A stretch of 24,456 nt of DNA from JBBQKF01 sp038326615 (GCA_038326615.1 JBBQKF010000045.1:1-24456), one strand, 5' to 3'. Counted from the first letter of the stretch, positions 14,276 to 23,470 are shown. Program-made: numbers and translations. The notes: generated from the sequence alone by a model not told the origin.

Positions 14276-15913
14276 CTAACCTTTTAGAGTTGTAAACATA
14301 AAGTATTTGTATCCAAGTGGTGAAGAATAAAATCCTTCTAACTTAGTGCTCTTGAGGAAAAGATCAACATAGTAGTAAATTGGTACTACAGGCATATCTG
14401 CCATAAGAAGATCTTCTGCTTTATGCATTGCGTCATAACGGATTGTTCTGTCATCAGTTGATTTTACTGTATCAACGAGCTTATCATATTCAGTGTTTGT
14501 CCATTTAGCATCATTGTTGCCGCCGCCTGTTTTCCACATGTCTATGAATGAAATAGGATCGTTGTAGTCTCCTAGCCAGCCATTACGTGCAACCTGATAG
14601 TCACCCTTTTGTCTTGTTGAAAGGAATACTGCCCATTCTTGTGAAGAAAGAGTACAATCAATACCAAGCTTAGTTTTCCACATATTCTGTAATGCTTCAG
14701 CTATTGCCTGATGTCCTGTTCCGGTGTTGTACATGTATTCGAATTTTGGGAAGCCTTTTCCGTCTGGATATCCAGCTTCTGTAAGTAATTTCTTTGCTTC
14801 TACAACATTCTTATCGTAGTCTGCTGCTGCAACTGAATAATAGTCTCCGCCTTCAGCACGGAATTCCTTAGTTGTGTCTTTGCCAAAAAGTCCAATAGGC
14901 ACAAATGCAGATGCAGGAACTTGTCCAGCTTTACCGATTTTCTCTACGATGAAGTTACGGTCGATAACAAGTGACAATGCTTTTCTTACTTTAACATTAT
15001 TGAAAGGAGCTTTTTGTGTTTGGAAGCAGATGTAATATGTTCCAAGCTGTCCAACTTTGTTAAATTCAGGTGTTGTCTTAAGGGTATCAATTTCATCATT
15101 TGGCATTGTATCTGCGAAAATTAAATCGCCATTCTTAAATGCTGCCAAAACAGCATTATCGTCATCCATAAGAACGAATTTGATTTTGTCTGGTCCAAGT
15201 TTAGCTACATCATAATAGTTCGTATTCTTGACATATACCATTTCAGAGTTATGAGTCCATGATGAGAGTTTGTAAGGTCCGTTGCCGATGTATGTTTCAG
15301 GTTTGGTTGCCCATCCTTCTTTACCATCAACTACGTCTTTTCTTAATGGGCTATAAGTTGGGAATGCAAGAAGCTCTTTGAAATATGGGCATGGTGCAGC
15401 AAGTTTGATTTCGATTGTCTTATCATCAATTGCTTTCATTCCAAGATCATCAAGAGTTCCCTTTTTATCATTCATATAAGGAGAAACTCCTGCAATAACA
15501 TCAAACATATAGCCATATGGTGCTGCTGTTTTGACATCAACTGCTCTTTTCCATGCATAAATAAAATCGCCTGCCTTAACTACTTGACCGTCAGACCATT
15601 TGATATCATCACGCAATGTAATGGTGTAAGTAAGTTTGTCCTCAGAAATTTTAACTTCTTTAGCTTGTCCAAGTTGAGGAATACCATTTTTGTCTAATGT
15701 GTATATTCCTTCAAATGCATGGATAATTAAAGTAGCACCATCAACGGCTTCATTCTGTGCTGGGTCTATTGATTCTGGCTCTGGTCCAACATTTATAGCA
15801 ATTGTAACTTCTGCTTTCATTGTTGGTGTTGCGGTAGGGGCTTTGTTACATCCAGCGAAAACCGAAACGGTTAAAATCATGGCAAGTAACACTATCCATC
15901 CTTTTTTTGACAT
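14276..15913 (-). CDS. oppA: Oligopeptide ABC transporter substrate-binding lipoprotein
   Basis: OppA captures peptides outside the membrane and delivers them to the OppBC channel. From the ATG at 15911-15913 it has 545 residues: a basic start (MSKKGW), a hydrophobic signal segment and a lipobox VFAGC with lipid-modified Cys22, followed by a Thr/Pro-rich tether. The mature part is a family 5 solute-binding protein: EPESIDPAQN, the LRDDIKWSDGQ motif, and the late GWLGDYNDPISFIDMW. Family length is usual. AAGGAGGAG precedes the ATG; an upstream in-frame TTG/ATG extension of 27 codons lacks family sequence. It lies 174 bp downstream of oppF, has its own promoter-like sequence and ends in a strong terminator, so it can be expressed above the level of the membrane parts. 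Confidence 0.95.
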   Translation of the reverse strand: MSKKGWIVLLAMILTVSVFAGCNKAPTATPTMKAEVTIAINVGPEPESIDPAQNEAVDGATLIIHAFEGIYTLDKNGIPQLGQAKEVKISEDKLTYTITLRDDIKWSDGQVVKAGDFIYAWKRAVDVKTAAPYGYMFDVIAGVSPYMNDKKGTLDDLGMKAIDDKTIEIKLAAPCPYFKELLAFPTYSPLRKDVVDGKEGWATKPETYIGNGPYKLSSWTHNSEMVYVKNTNYYDVAKLGPDKIKFVLMDDDNAVLAAFKNGDLIFADTMPNDEIDTLKTTPEFNKVGQLGTYYICFQTQKAPFNNVKVRKALSLVIDRNFIVEKIGKAGQVPASAFVPIGLFGKDTTKEFRAEGGDYYSVAAADYDKNVVEAKKLLTEAGYPDGKGFPKFEYMYNTGTGHQAIAEALQNMWKTKLGIDCTLSSQEWAVFLSTRQKGDYQVARNGWLGDYNDPISFIDMWKTGGGNNDAKWTNTEYDKLVDTVKSTDDRTIRYDAMHKAEDLLMADMPVVPIYYYVDLFLKSTKLEGFYSSPLGYKYFMFTTLKG

Positions 15914-16005
15914 TTTTTTCTCCTCCTTGAATTTTGTAATAATTTTTGTATTTATAAACAAAACATTCAACTTTGCCTGTTTTGTAAATACCACATTTGT
16001 TCATA

Positions 16006-16034
16006 ATTATAACCGATTTTCTATAAAATGTTTA
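16006..16034 (-). promoter_or_regulatory. Candidate oppA promoter
   Basis: The minus strand reads TAAACA (16029-16034), 17 bp, then a perfect TATAAT (16006-16011), in the 174-bp oppF-oppA gap. The leader would be about 85 nt. Confidence 0.5.
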
Positions 16035-16087
16035 GTATATTTTCATTGAATGCAAATATTTGGTACTTTTCGCAAATAATGTAGTTG

Positions 16088-17062
16088 TTAACATGTGATT
16101 TTGTCCAAATTATGACATGCAACATAGTGATTTGGAGATACTTCCTTTAATTCAGGCTCCTCCAAAGTGCACTGAACAGTGGCATATCGGCACCTTGTTC
16201 TAAATCTGCACCCTGATGGTGGATTCAAAGGACTTGGAACATCACCTTCAAGGATTATTCTGCAGCACTCCTTTGACAGTTTAGGATCAGGAATTGGAAT
16301 GGCGGATAAAAGTGATTTGGTGTACGGATGCAAAGGATTATCATAAAGTTCTGTAAAATCAGTAAGTTCAACGATTTTGCCAAGGTACATAACCGCGATT
16401 CTATTTGATATGTGTCTTACCACAGATAGGTCATGTGCAATAAATAAATAAGTAAGTCCAAGCGTCTCCTGCAGTTCTTCAAACATATTGATAATTTGTG
16501 CCTGTATTGATACATCTAGCGCTGAAATAGGCTCATCACACACAATAAATTCCGGATTTACAGCAAGAGCTCTTGCAATGCCAATTCTTTGTCTTTGACC
16601 TCCAGAAAACTCATGTGGGAAACGCGCTGCATGCTCACTATTGAGACCAACTTTCTGGAGTAAAGATACAATCATTTCACGACGCTGAGATGAATTATTC
16701 GCAAGCTTATGAATGTCAATAGGCTCACCAACAATATCTCCAACAGTCATTCTTGGATCAAGAGATGCATATGGATCTTGAAAAACAATTTGCATTTTAC
16801 GACGATAGGGTAGAATGCTTCCATGTGTTATGTCGGTACCATCATAGATAATATTCCCTGCAGTAGGATCATATAATCTCAAAATTGATCTTCCTACTGT
16901 TGTTTTGCCACACCCGGATTCCCCAACAAGTCCAAAAGTTTCTCCCCTATTAATATGAAAAGATACACCATCAACAGCCTTTATATAATTAGTCTTAAGC
17001 AATCCATTTCTAACGGGAAAGTACTGTTTAAGATTTTTTACTTCCAATAATTTCTCAGACAT
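16088..17062 (-). CDS. oppF: Oligopeptide ABC transporter ATP-binding protein OppF
   Basis: This is one of two ATPases that power peptide import through OppBC. From the ATG at 17060-17062 it has 324 residues: Walker A GESGCGKT (47-54), Q-loop FQDPYASLDPRM, signature FSGGQRQRI (152-160), Walker B FIVCDEP (172-178) and H-loop AHDLSVV. The C-terminal oligopeptide-transporter domain includes PPSGCRFRTRCRYA. YFPVRNGLL near the start is typical of OppF rather than OppD. The ATG overlaps the oppD end by 8 bp and has AAGGGGG upstream. An 11-codon earlier start is not supported by family sequence. Confidence 0.95.
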   Translation of the reverse strand: MSEKLLEVKNLKQYFPVRNGLLKTNYIKAVDGVSFHINRGETFGLVGESGCGKTTVGRSILRLYDPTAGNIIYDGTDITHGSILPYRRKMQIVFQDPYASLDPRMTVGDIVGEPIDIHKLANNSSQRREMIVSLLQKVGLNSEHAARFPHEFSGGQRQRIGIARALAVNPEFIVCDEPISALDVSIQAQIINMFEELQETLGLTYLFIAHDLSVVRHISNRIAVMYLGKIVELTDFTELYDNPLHPYTKSLLSAIPIPDPKLSKECCRIILEGDVPSPLNPPSGCRFRTRCRYATVQCTLEEPELKEVSPNHYVACHNLDKITC

Positions 17063-18074
17063 TGCTTTGAACCCCCTTCTGTTGCTCAATTTCAAACTTT
17101 TCTTTGTCTATAAGCCAACAGGCACTTATATGAGTGTCTGAAATTTGACTGAATGCAGGCATCTGCTCAAGACATATTTTCATGCATTTACTACAACGTG
17201 GAGCAAAAGGGCATCCTGCTGGAGGGTTCAGAAGATCTACAGGAGTTCCTTCAACTGGAATAAGTTTTTCGTGTGTTCTTGCATTTATTTTAGGAATTGA
17301 ATTAAGCAAACCAATTGTATACTGATGTTTCGGATTATAAAATATTTCATTTGTTGTTCCAGCCTCAACAATTCTACCAGCATACATTACTGCGATTTTT
17401 TCACAAACATCACTAACAACCCCAAGATCGTGAGTTATAAGAATAATCGACATATTTATTTTCTGTCTTATTTCAATCATTAGTTCTAAAATTTGTGCCT
17501 GAATAGTAACATCAAGCGCAGTCGTAGGTTCGTCTGCAATTAACAATAAAGGCTCGCAGGCGAGCGCCATTGCAATCATAACTCTTTGCCTCATACCGCC
17601 CGAAAATTCATGAGGATATTGTTTCAATCTTCTTTCGGGCTCATTAACTCCTACCAATTCCAGGAGTTCTATCGCGCGTTCCTGAATTTCTCTACTTGTT
17701 TTATTTGTATGAAGTCGTAATGCTTCACTTAGCTGATTACCAACTGTGTACACCGGGTTAAGAGAAGTCATCGGATCTTGAAAAATTATGCTAACTTCGT
17801 TTCCTCTTATTTTCTGTAATTCCTTTTCGGACATCTTTTCGATTTCGTGACCATTAAAATTGATTGACCCTCCGATTATTTTTCCTGGATTAGCGATAAG
17901 GCCCATAATTGAATAGGTAGAGACACTTTTCCCACTTCCGGATTCGCCAACAATTCCTAATACATCACCGTGCTTCATTTTAAAACTTATGTCATTTACT
18001 GCCTTAACTTCACCAGCTTGAGTAAAAAAAGAAATTTTTAAATTTTTAATATCTAATAAATATTCTGATTCCAT
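17055..18074 (-). CDS. oppD: Oligopeptide ABC transporter ATP-binding protein OppD
   Basis: This is the partner ATPase of OppF, 339 residues. Walker A is GESGSGKS (43-50), Q-loop FQDPMTSLNP (98-107), signature FSGGMRQRV (157-165), Walker B LLLIADEP (176-183) and H-loop ITHDLGVV. The C-terminal domain has four cysteines in GCPFAPRCSKCMKIC (288, 294, 297, 301). From family knowledge, such a cluster in some DppD/OppD proteins binds a [4Fe-4S] centre; that is inference here. The ATG has AAGGAGGA six bases upstream. It starts 12 bp after oppC ends and overlaps oppF by 8 bp. Confidence 0.95.
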   Translation of the reverse strand: MESEYLLDIKNLKISFFTQAGEVKAVNDISFKMKHGDVLGIVGESGSGKSVSTYSIMGLIANPGKIIGGSINFNGHEIEKMSEKELQKIRGNEVSIIFQDPMTSLNPVYTVGNQLSEALRLHTNKTSREIQERAIELLELVGVNEPERRLKQYPHEFSGGMRQRVMIAMALACEPLLLIADEPTTALDVTIQAQILELMIEIRQKINMSIILITHDLGVVSDVCEKIAVMYAGRIVEAGTTNEIFYNPKHQYTIGLLNSIPKINARTHEKLIPVEGTPVDLLNPPAGCPFAPRCSKCMKICLEQMPAFSQISDTHISACWLIDKEKFEIEQQKGVQSNV

Positions 18075-18086
18075 TGATAATCCTCC

Positions 18087-19172
18087 TTACTTTTTCATCT
18101 TGGGATCGAATGCGTCACGTAGCCCATCACCAAACAAATTAAATGCAAGTATTACTATACTTATCATAATTGCAGGTGCAAGCAAACGATGCGGATAAGA
18201 AGAAATTCCTCCTATTGCTCCGGCTGCCAATGACCCAAGGCTTGGCATAGGGGCAGAAACTCCTAACCCAAGAAAACTGAGGAAAGATTCAGTAAATATC
18301 GAAGAAGGAATCTGTAGAGATGTTGTAACTATAATTGTTCCAATACAGTTTGGTATCAAATGTTTAAAAATAATTCTTGAATGTTTGGCGCCTAATGCTC
18401 TTGCAGCTGTAACATACTCTTGTTCTTTAATCATCAAAATCTGACCACGAACCATTCTTGCCATTCCTACCCAGTAAAGAAGGCTGAACGCAATAAATAT
18501 ACTAATTAGACCAGGTCCAACTGCATCAAGTGGTTTGAATAAATCATTTGTTGCAAATAATATTTTCAATGGTTCTTTGATGGTAACCATAAGAAGTATA
18601 ATTACAAGAATGTCAGGAACTGTATAAATAATATCAACAACGCGCATCATTACCATGTCAGTTGTTCCGCCAGCATATCCTGAAATTGCTCCATAAATTG
18701 ATCCAATAATTAATATGATTGCACTAGCAATTAGTCCTACAAGAAGAGATATTCTTGTGCCATACATAACTCTAATTGCTAAATCACGACCAAGATTGTC
18801 CGTTCCAAGCACATGAGGAAATACATTCTCTCCTGCTTCAATTCTAACCATTTCCTTATCTGAATATTTCATCATCCCAAGATCTTCGCTTCCACGAATT
18901 TGCTGTTCATATGAATATGGATAAAGGCCAGGAATTACAAATGCTATAATAAAAATCATAAAAATTACAATAAGCGATCCCATGGCAACAGGATTTTTAC
19001 GGAATCTCCGCATTGCATCTTGCCAATATGTAACCCCTTGCCTCATTATAACAAGTTCTTCCTTTTCTGCTACAGTTGCAAGTTCAAATGCAGAGGGGTC
19101 AAGCTGAAAGCTTAAGGGATTTTTAATTGGTTCATTTTCTTTGCTCATATCAATCGCACCATCTTTCTTCAC
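18087..19172 (-). CDS. oppC: Oligopeptide ABC transporter permease OppC
   Basis: OppC is one half of the membrane channel of the peptide importer. It is 361 residues, with a long N-terminal cytoplasmic part, a first helix at about 64-84 (SLIVIFMIFIIAFVIPGLYP), an outside loop ending in VLGTDNLGRD, then five helices with the coupling motif EYVTAARALGAKHSRIIFKH that contacts the ATPases. The C-terminus is NLFGDGLRDAFDPKM, typical of the family. The frame starts with GTG at 19170-19172, overlapping the oppB stop as GTGA, so translation is likely coupled. An ATG eight codons later (19148) is a possible alternative; neither has a strong ribosome site. Confidence 0.93.
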   Translation of the reverse strand: MKKDGAIDMSKENEPIKNPLSFQLDPSAFELATVAEKEELVIMRQGVTYWQDAMRRFRKNPVAMGSLIVIFMIFIIAFVIPGLYPYSYEQQIRGSEDLGMMKYSDKEMVRIEAGENVFPHVLGTDNLGRDLAIRVMYGTRISLLVGLIASAIILIIGSIYGAISGYAGGTTDMVMMRVVDIIYTVPDILVIILLMVTIKEPLKILFATNDLFKPLDAVGPGLISIFIAFSLLYWVGMARMVRGQILMIKEQEYVTAARALGAKHSRIIFKHLIPNCIGTIIVTTSLQIPSSIFTESFLSFLGLGVSAPMPSLGSLAAGAIGGISSYPHRLLAPAIMISIVILAFNLFGDGLRDAFDPKMKK

Positions 19173-20086
19173 TTGAGTTGAATTCTTGGATCAACTATTT
19201 TATAAGTTATGTCAACAATGACATTCATTATAACAAGAAGTGATGCCAGGAAAATAGTAGTTCCCATAATCATTGGGTAATCGCGATTCGTTATTGAGCT
19301 TATAAATTCTCCACCAAGACCTGGTATAGTAAATATTCTTTCAACAACGAAACTACCGGTAAGGATATACGCAAGAAGAGGTCCAACGAATGTGATAATT
19401 GGAAGTATTGCATTCCGTAGTCCGTGTTTAAACAATATCATAAAACTCGATACGCCTTTTGCTTTTGCTGTTCTCATGTAGTCTTGTCCAAGAACGTCAA
19501 GCATACTTGATCGCATAAGGCGAGAAATATATGACATTGGGTAAAACGAAAGAGTGAATGATGGTAATATATAATGAAGAGGAGTAGTTAACCCGTAAGT
19601 TGGCAATATTTTCAATTCTACTCCAAATATAATCATCAATGATGTTGCAACAACAAAACCGGGGACTGCTATTCCAACAGTTGATATGAATACAAGAACA
19701 TGATCTAACCATTTACCTCTGTTAAGTGCTGCAATTGATCCCATTGGGATACCAAAAAGTAATGCAATCAAAACTGCAATTCCTCCAATCCTTGCAGAAA
19801 CTGGAAATTTTTCTGCAATTACCACAGAAATTTCACGACCAACCTTTTTTAATGATACACCAAGATCCCCCTGAACAAGTTTTACCATATAATTCTTGTA
19901 TTGAACTATTAAAGGTTTGTCAAGCCCGTATTTCTCATTCATAGCTTCTAAAACAGCCTTTGATGGCGCTTTTTCACTAAGAAAAGGACCTCCGGGAACA
20001 AGATACATGATGAAGAAGGTAATAGTTGCTATCAAAAATATTGTAAAGACAGCAGAAAGGATTCTCTTAATTAAATAATTACCCAA
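19169..20086 (-). CDS. oppB: Oligopeptide ABC transporter permease OppB
   Basis: This is the first gene of the oppBCDF operon and the other half of the channel. It is 305 residues with about six helices: an N-terminal ILSAVFTIFLIATITFFIMY, the conserved LVPGGPF after helix 1, NEKYGLDKPLIVQY, and the coupling motif DYMRTAKAKGVSSFMILFKH before the last helices. The end, VDITYKIVDPRIQL, is diagnostic of OppB/DppB. The frame begins with TTG (20084-20086) with AGGAG about ten bases upstream; no in-frame ATG is near, so a TTG start is likely. It overlaps oppC by 4 bp. Confidence 0.93.
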   Translation of the reverse strand: MGNYLIKRILSAVFTIFLIATITFFIMYLVPGGPFLSEKAPSKAVLEAMNEKYGLDKPLIVQYKNYMVKLVQGDLGVSLKKVGREISVVIAEKFPVSARIGGIAVLIALLFGIPMGSIAALNRGKWLDHVLVFISTVGIAVPGFVVATSLMIIFGVELKILPTYGLTTPLHYILPSFTLSFYPMSYISRLMRSSMLDVLGQDYMRTAKAKGVSSFMILFKHGLRNAILPIITFVGPLLAYILTGSFVVERIFTIPGLGGEFISSITNRDYPMIMGTTIFLASLLVIMNVIVDITYKIVDPRIQLK

Positions 20087-20397
20087 AAATTGTTCACTCC
20101 TATCGGTTACGGCATAGTTGCCTTTTTAAAAATAAAAACCAAATTAACCCGTTAGCACAAATTCTTTCACATTATACTACAAATAAATAATTTTTGAAAC
20201 AATAATATGCATGAATAAAAATATTTTTATGCAAAAATTTTTATTTGATTTCTATAAAATAATTAACATGATGACAATATGAATGGTTATTATGCATAAT
20301 TCGTTGTTTAGTCTTGCATATATTCTTATTTGTAATTATATCATTAATTCAATAAGTTTGTAAGTGTAATTCTACACATTAGAGTTTCAGATTAATT
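20087..20397. other. Upstream region of the opp operon
   Basis: This 311-bp AT-rich stretch has no gene. It holds the candidate opp -10 at 20171-20176, a small GGCA/TGCC hairpin near 20110-20125, and a direct repeat of CAGATTAATTT at about 20388-20409 that touches the end of the cupin remnant. Confidence 0.5.
20171..20176 (-). promoter_or_regulatory. Candidate -10 element of the oppBCDF operon
   Basis: The minus strand reads TATAAT about 85 nt upstream of the oppB start. The best -35 (TTTCAA at 17 bp) is poor. Confidence 0.4.
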
Positions 20398-20678
20398 TCA
20401 GATTAATTTTGCAAGTGTTATATCAAAAAACACCATTAATGTATTTACACCTGCATTATCAGTAAATAGAAAGCTAATAAGACTTTTCAAAATCGTAGCA
20501 TTTCCTTGCAAGAGCATTACAAATTCATCCGTTTCATTATCATACCAGTAATCATCAGGCGTTACTTGTCCACAAGAAACTATTCTCTCCACTTTGCAGC
20601 ACTTTATCGAAATTATGGAGTCTATGATTTCATCATCAAAATGTCAGGAATGTTTTCGTAAATGTTCATTTTTCCCAT
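20398..20678 (-). pseudogene. Decayed cupin-domain gene
   Basis: The minus strand from ATG 20676-20678 reads MGKMNIYENIPDIL, the usual opening of small cupin proteins, then leaves frame at a run of four T (about 20638-20641). In a second frame family sequence continues: DDEIIDSIISIKCCKVERIV, then SCGQVTPDDYWYDNETDEFV and MLLQGNAT. One missing T would restore the join. After NAT the remaining 28 or so residues no longer resemble the expected C-terminal beta strands (Gly-rich turn, His-containing motif), and the frame stops at 20398. So there is a 5' frameshift and a lost 3' half. Any product would be only about half a domain. The intact protein was probably a cytosolic sugar- or metal-binding cupin of unknown role. 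Confidence 0.68.
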
Positions 20679-20879
20679 GATTTATTTCTCACAGTCTTGA
20701 TTATATTTTTACCATAATCATAAGATTTTATTTTATAATAATGTTTTGTTTAACTATAAAATTTCTTAAGTACTTTAGTATTATTTGTTTGCCAGATAAT
20801 ATTTTTAGCTTAAATCATTATTCAAATGTTCATACTATTTTTTCAATAATATTATTTACTATTTGGATGTTACAACGTG

Positions 20880-22358
20880 CTAGTCTTTCCACAACATAGC
20901 ACATTCAATGGATTTTTGCCATTTGCTGTAAAGCTTTGTTCTCATATCATCTTCTATCTCTGGATAAAATATTTTATCGGTTTCACGCACATCTCTTAAG
21001 CTTTCTTTGTCTACCCAAAAGGAAGAGGCTAAACCTGCCATAAACGCTCCGCCTAAAGCTGTGCTTTCAATATTTTTCGGTCGATAAACTTGTATCCCAA
21101 GAATATCTGCCTGAAACTGCATTATTGTATTGCACGCACAAGCACCACCATCCGCATAAATTGACTTCAATGGCAAATCCAAATCAGATTTCATCGCTTC
21201 AATGATATCTTTTGACTGAAATGCAATGCTATCGAGTACTGCTCTTACAATATGTTGTTTTGAAGTTCCTCTGGTTATTCCAAACATAGTTCCACGAGTG
21301 TGCATATCCCAGTAAGGTGCCCCAAGTCCGGTAAACGCAGGAACGAAATAAACTCCTCCGCTATCTTTAACTTTGCCGGCTTCAGTGTCGCAGTCACTAG
21401 CCTTATTTATTAAGTTCATTTCATCCCTAAGCCATTGAATAGCAGACCCTGCATTAAAGACACTTCCTTCCATTGCATAGCAAATTTCGTCTTTGATTCT
21501 CCATGCAATTGTTGAAAGAAGGCCTGTTCTGGAAGTTTTCTTTTGCTTCCCTGTGTTGCACAACAAAAAACAGCCTGTGCCATATGTATTCTTAATTTCC
21601 CCTGGTTCAAAACATGTCTGACCAAATAAAGCTGCCTGTTGATCCCCCACCATAGCCATTATGGGAATTTGCCTTCCTTTAATTTCTGCCATACCAAATA
21701 AACCTGATGTATCAAGTACCTCCGGCAAAATTGATTTAGGAATATCAAACTCTTCAAGCAATCTATCGTCCCAGCAAAATTTGTTTATGTCATATATCAT
21801 TGTCCTGCTTGCATTTGAATAATCAGTTGCATGAACCTTTCCGCCCGTTAGTTTCCACAAAAGCCATGAATCAGCTGTACCAAAGCATAATCTTCCACCC
21901 CTAGCTTTTTCTCTGGCTCCATCAACATTATCAAGAATCCACCTAATCTTTGTAGCAGAAAAATATGCATCAATTGTAAGTCCAGTAGTACTGTTTATAT
22001 ACGATTCAAGTCCTCGTGCTTTTAGTTTTTCACAATATCCAGCCGTTCTTCTGCATTGCCATACAATTGCAGGATATATCGGCTCACCTGTTGTTCGGTC
22101 CCATATAAATGTTGTTTCGCGTTGGTTTGTTATAGCAATTGCAACAATTTGTTTTGCATCTATATTATTAATAACCTGTTCAAGTGCACTTTTCTGACTA
22201 AACCAGATTTCCTCAGGGTCATGCTCTACCCAACCAGGATTAGGGTAATATTGCTTGAATTCAATTTGCTTTTTTGAAACAATCTGTCCTTTTTTATTAA
22301 ACAGAATTGCCCTTGAGCTTGTTGTTCCCTGATCAAGTGTCAAAATATATTGCTCCAT
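20880..22358 (-). CDS. glpK: Glycerol kinase
   Basis: GlpK phosphorylates glycerol to sn-glycerol 3-phosphate with ATP. It is 492 residues, a normal FGGY-family length. The N-terminal DQGTTSSRAILF (9-20), GWVEHDPEEIW, the TNQRETTFIWD motif, NASRTMIYDI, and TGLGAPYWD with RGTMFGITRGT and GGACACNTIMQFQADI are all characteristic. In PTS-regulated Gram-positive GlpK a His in the loop before the conserved LLTTIAW is phosphorylated by HPr; here the loop NTGKQKKTSRTGLLSTIAW has no His, so that control may be absent (tentative). The ATG at 22356-22358 lacks a ribosome site. A good site (AAAGGGG) lies about 45 nt upstream, next to a three-codon mini-ORF. The next gene upstream is a lipase-like hydrolase on the same strand, which could supply glycerol. 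Confidence 0.96.
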   Translation of the reverse strand: MEQYILTLDQGTTSSRAILFNKKGQIVSKKQIEFKQYYPNPGWVEHDPEEIWFSQKSALEQVINNIDAKQIVAIAITNQRETTFIWDRTTGEPIYPAIVWQCRRTAGYCEKLKARGLESYINSTTGLTIDAYFSATKIRWILDNVDGAREKARGGRLCFGTADSWLLWKLTGGKVHATDYSNASRTMIYDINKFCWDDRLLEEFDIPKSILPEVLDTSGLFGMAEIKGRQIPIMAMVGDQQAALFGQTCFEPGEIKNTYGTGCFLLCNTGKQKKTSRTGLLSTIAWRIKDEICYAMEGSVFNAGSAIQWLRDEMNLINKASDCDTEAGKVKDSGGVYFVPAFTGLGAPYWDMHTRGTMFGITRGTSKQHIVRAVLDSIAFQSKDIIEAMKSDLDLPLKSIYADGGACACNTIMQFQADILGIQVYRPKNIESTALGGAFMAGLASSFWVDKESLRDVRETDKIFYPEIEDDMRTKLYSKWQKSIECAMLWKD

Positions 22359-22406
22359 AAATTCATGTACGAATTATTTGCTAGATATTCATACGCCCCT
22401 TTCTAA

Positions 22407-22438
22407 TTGGTTATTATAAAGATTGGTTATTATAAAGA
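22407..22438 (-). repeat. 16-bp tandem duplication in the glpK leader, carrying TATAAT
   Basis: Two exact copies of TTGGTTATTATAAAGA (22407-22422, 22423-22438) lie about 50-80 bp upstream of glpK. On the coding strand each copy contains TATAAT, so the duplication doubles a possible -10 element. No clear -35 is seen at standard spacing. The remaining 22359-22584 sequence is AT-rich with no visible terminator for the upstream hydrolase. Confidence 0.85.
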
Positions 22439-22584
22439 TTAGATAATATGCATTTCTTTAACAAAATGTAAATGCCTTAACCTAATCCATTATTGAGAAT
22501 AAATTTGTTGTATATTTTTGAATAACGTTTGGTGAGTAATAAAAGTATCGGTTATCTTTTGTAGATTATTTATACCAATAAAAA

Positions 22585-23427
22585 CTATGAATAATGCGCG
22601 TCAAGCCATTTAATAGCATCAGCAATTACTATATCTTTTTCTTTTTCGTTAAATATTTCGTGATACAATTCTGGATATACAATGCGCTTCTTATCAGTCG
22701 ATGAAATAGAATTATAAAACCACTCTGATGACTTTTCGGTAACAATTAAATCATTGCCTCCATGTAATAAAAGGCAAGGCAGATTATATTCAGCAACATG
22801 CTTTGAAAGCCATTCCGGTCCTTTAATAAACATTTCGCCTGACATCTTTATTGTTGCTTTCTTAAGGTTTAATGGATCTTCGATATATGACTTAACAACT
22901 TCAGGATCACGCGATACAACTTTCCCTAAATCATTTCCAAGACGAATCATTGGGAAAGCATTATAAGGTAGAAAGCCAAGCATTTTGATTGTAGGCAGTG
23001 GCAGACTAATCGCTGGAAGGCCAGATAATACTTGCCCTTTAAGTTTGCCTGGATAATTCAATGCATAAATAGCACTAACAAATGCGCCCATACTGTGACC
23101 TAATAAAAAGATAGGAAGTGATGGGTAATCTACCCTTATCTTATCAACCAAACTATCTACATCATTTGAATAATCTAAAAATGTAGAAGCATAGCCTCTT
23201 TCACCTTTAGATTTACCATGACCACGCAAATCAAATCTTAATACACCATAACCCGCTGCGTTAAGAATACCAGTAATATACTCATAACGACCGCAGTGTT
23301 CACATACTCCGTGTACAATAACTATAATAGCTTTTAGTTCTTGGGGAATGTTTGTTGTATAATAAAGTTCGGTTCCATCTTTCATGGTTAGAAATGATTC
23401 GATTTTAGTTATCCCGTCTGTTTTCAT
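22585..23427 (-). CDS. Alpha/beta hydrolase, monoacylglycerol-lipase/lysophospholipase type
   Basis: This 280-residue serine hydrolase has the complete catalytic triad: Ser112 in LLGHSMG, Asp226 in LLLHGGNDLIV and His256 in YPELYHEIF. The oxyanion-hole motif is IVHGVCEHCGRYEYI, and FDLRGHGKSKGERGY is typical of the Hydrolase_4 group that includes monoacylglycerol lipases and PldB. It probably cleaves an acyl ester of glycerol or a lysolipid. There is no signal peptide, so it acts in the cytosol or at the inner membrane face. The ATG at 23425-23427 follows GGAGG with a 7-nt spacer; an upstream 21-codon extension is not family-like. It precedes glpK on the same strand. Confidence 0.9.
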   Translation of the reverse strand: MKTDGITKIESFLTMKDGTELYYTTNIPQELKAIIVIVHGVCEHCGRYEYITGILNAAGYGVLRFDLRGHGKSKGERGYASTFLDYSNDVDSLVDKIRVDYPSLPIFLLGHSMGAFVSAIYALNYPGKLKGQVLSGLPAISLPLPTIKMLGFLPYNAFPMIRLGNDLGKVVSRDPEVVKSYIEDPLNLKKATIKMSGEMFIKGPEWLSKHVAEYNLPCLLLHGGNDLIVTEKSSEWFYNSISSTDKKRIVYPELYHEIFNEKEKDIVIADAIKWLDAHYS

Positions 23428-23470
23428 AAAATAACCTCCATAAATTATTGAAGAATGTTTTATATTTACA

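Noticed and set aside
20105..20130. GGCA/TGCC hairpin before oppB as a riboswitch or attenuator
   Set aside because: The stem is only four base pairs; no known riboswitch motif is visible.
20398..20592. 64-codon cupin-like frame as an intact small gene
   Set aside because: Its start is an internal GTG within a longer decayed gene, and it lacks half of the cupin fold.
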